The notes below the pieces were generated by a model. It ran no database searches, was not told the origin of the DNA, and worked only from the letters and a program-made list of their open reading frames with translations. Shown piece after piece: positions 61,221 through 64,000 of a stretch of 64,000 nucleotides of DNA. Numbering within the stretch: position 1 is the first letter of the stretch; each line of letters starts with the position of its first letter. The stretch comes from Watersipora subatra (taxonomy: Eukaryota > Bryozoa > Gymnolaemata > Cheilostomatida > Watersiporidae): NCBI RefSeq assembly GCF_963576615.1, contig NC_088716.1, forward strand, positions 5,394,001 to 5,458,000. Reading direction: 5' to 3'. A program made the translations under genes and the position numbers.

Positions 61221-63870
61221 GAACACATATTAAAGCCTTATATAATCCACTATACAACATATTAAAGCCTTACTTACCCCACCATACAACATATTAAAGC
61301 CTTATACGCTCTACTATACAACATGCTAAAGCCCTATATACTCCACTATACAACATATTAAAGTATTATATACCCAACTATACAACATATTAAAGTATTA
61401 TATACCCACTATACAACATATTAAAGCCTTATATACCCCACTATACAACATATTAAAGCCTTATATACCCCACTATACAACATATTAAAGCCTTATATAC
61501 CCCACTATACAACATATTAATGCCTTATATACCCCACTATACGACATATTAAAGCCTTATATAACCCACTATACAACATATTAAAGCCTTATATACCCCA
61601 CTATACAACATATTAAAGCCTTATATACTCACTATACAACATATTATAGCCTTATATAACCACTTTATACAACATATTAAAGCTTTGTATACCCCATTAT
61701 ACAATATATTAAAGCTTTATATACCCCATTATACAACATATTAAAGCCTTATGTACTCTACTATACAACATATTAAAGCCTTATATACTCACTATAGAAC
61801 ATATTAAAGCCTTATATACCCCACTATACAACATATTAAAGCCTTATATACCCCACTATACAACATATTAAAGCCTTATATACTCACTATACAACATATT
61901 ATAGCCTTATATACCCACTATATACAACATATTAAAGCTTTATATACCCCATTATACAACATATTAAAGCCTTATATACCCCACTATACAACATATTAAA
62001 GCCTTATGTACTCTACTATACAACATATTAAAGCCTTATATACTCACTATAGAACATATTAAAGCCTTATATACCCACTATAAAATATATTAAAGCCTTA
62101 TGTACTCTACTATACAACATATGAAAGCCTTATATACTCACTATAGAACATATTAAAACCTTATATACCCATCTATACAACATATTAAAGGCTTATATAC
62201 CCACTATGCAACATAATAAAGCCATATATACCCCACTATACAACATATTAAAGCCATATATACCCCACTATACAACATATTAAAGCCATATATACCCCAC
62301 TATACAACATATTAAAGCCTTATGTACTCTACTATACAACATGTTAAAGCCTTATATACTCACTATAGAACATAATAAAGCCTTATATACCCATCTATAC
62401 AACATATTAAAGGCTTATATACCCACTATGCAACATAATAAAGCCATATATACCCCACTATACAACATATTAAAGCCATATATACCCCACTATACAACAT
62501 ATTAAAGCCTTATGTACTCTACTATACAACATGTTAAAGCCTTATATACTCACTATAGAACATAATAAAGCCTTATATACCCATCTATACAACATATTAA
62601 AGGCTTATATACCCACTATGCAACATAATAAAGCCATATATACCGCACTATACAACATATTAAAGCCATATATACCCCACTATACAACATATTAAAGCCA
62701 TATACACCCCATTATACAACATATTAAAGCCTTATATACCCTACTATACAACATATTAAAGCCTTATGTACTCTACTATAAAACCTATTAATGCCTTATA
62801 TACTCACTATAGAACATATTAAAGCCTTATATACCCCTCTATACAACATATTAAAGCCATATATACCCCACTAAACAACATATTAAAGCCTTATATACCC
62901 CACTATACAACATATTTAAGCCTTATGTACTCTACTATAAAACATATTAATGCCTTATATACTCACTATAGAACATATTAAAGCCTTATATACCCCTCTA
63001 TACAACATATTAAAGCCTTATATACCCCACTATACAACATACTAAAGCATTATGTACTCTACTATACAACATATTAAAGCTTTATATACCCCACAATACA
63101 ACATATTAAAGCCTTATATGCCCACTATAGAACATATTAAAGGCTTATATACCCCTCTATACAACATATTAAAGCATTATATACCCCACTATACAACATA
63201 TTAAAGCATTATATACTTTACTATACAACATATTAAAGCCTTATATACCCCACTATACAACATATTAAAGCCTTATATACCCCACTATACAACATATTAA
63301 TGCCTTATATACCCCATAATACAACATATTAAACCCTTATATACCCCACTATACAACATATTAAAACCTTATATACCCCTCTATACAACATATTAAAGCA
63401 TTATATACCCCACTATACAACATATTATAGCCTTATATACTCTACTATGCAACATATTAAAGCCTTATTTACTCACTATACAACATATTAAAGCTTTATA
63501 TACCCACTATAGAACATAATAAAGCCTTATAGACCTCACTATAGAACATATTAAAGCCTTATATACTCACTATACAACATATTAAAGCCTTATATACCCC
63601 TCTATACAACATATTAAAGGTTTATATACCCACTATGCAACATAATAAAGCCATATATATCCCACTATACAACATATTAAAGCCTTATATAACCCACTAT
63701 ACAACATATTAAAGCCTTAGATACCCCACTATACAACATACTAAAGCCTTATGTACTCTACTATACAACATATTAAAGCTTTATATACCCCACAATACAA
63801 CATATTAAAGCCTTATATACCCCACTATACAACATATTAATGCCTTATATACCGACTATACAACATATCC
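61221..63870. repeat. 32-bp satellite array, about 80 copies, with 190-bp higher-order units
   Basis: Unit ATTAAAGCCTTATATACCCC followed by ACTATACAACAT, 32 bp in total, repeated for 2.65 kb with variants such as ACTCACTATAGAACAT and GCCATATATACC. In part of the array the variants recur in blocks: the GTACTCT variant is at 62102, 62324 and 62514, the last two 190 bp apart with nearly identical content between them. That is higher-order repetition of six monomers. Confidence 0.95.
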
Positions 63871-64000
63871 AATATATAATGCCAATCCTAAAATGGAGTA
63901 AAATCAAATGTCGAGGATCTTATTTTCTTTCATTCATTAAGTTAAGTGAAGTTAAGTGCATGTCTACTGAGTTGAAAATATACTGATAACACTACCTTAG

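Noticed and set aside
61221..63870. CRISPR-like array
   Set aside because: Units are contiguous and have no unique spacers; this is a eukaryotic satellite.

Overview
The window is AT-rich animal (metazoan) nuclear DNA. Its two host genes are animal-specific and split by GT-AG introns, and it carries many invertebrate-style transposons. A lophotrochozoan, perhaps a mollusc, is my best guess, but that is inference only.

Layout. From 1394 to 40921 on the plus strand lie about 19 exons of the C-terminal half of a KIF1/unc-104-type kinesin, ending in a PH domain. Splice sites and phases are kept almost throughout, yet there are five in-frame stops (four TGA, one TAA) and a 5-bp deletion, so this copy is best read as a decaying pseudogene. 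Its introns hold most of the mobile DNA: a hAT-type MITE (5651-6188), two elements sharing a TA+CCCTA end (9674-11430 and 11883-12635), a Harbinger-like MITE (14083-14445), a Ty3/gypsy-type retroelement (17680-28547, minus strand), a hAT-type element with a nested Tigger/pogo copy (31417-34222), a piggyBac-type MITE (36306-36979) and a long-TIR MITE (38102-38984).

The retroelement is the centre of interest. On the minus strand one reading frame holds, in order, Gag, a CCHC knuckle, an envelope-like glycoprotein, a DTG protease and then RT, RNase H and integrase. The envelope-like part therefore lies between gag and protease, not after pol. Four stop codons interrupt the gag-env part, while pol is open for 985 codons. 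A complete 2.75-kb DNA transposon sits between protease and RT, with about 33-bp terminal inverted repeats, a TATA or TA target duplication, subterminal repeats and a spliced, intact 561-residue protein with DDE-like motifs.

From 40922 to 49841 is intergenic DNA with a MADF-domain pseudogene, probably the accessory gene of a Harbinger-type element, and a broken hAT transposase piece. From 49842 to 60472 on the minus strand are eleven exons of a receptor-type protein tyrosine phosphatase: an active-looking D1 (partial) and a degenerate D2. They are fully open, which argues against general sequence error. Its introns hold a second Tigger-type copy and a three-level transposon nest (56161-59462). 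From 61221 to 63870 is a 32-bp satellite, partly arranged in 190-bp higher-order units, probably inside a further upstream intron of the phosphatase gene.

The two host genes converge, with their 3' ends about 9 kb apart. Nothing links them functionally beyond position.
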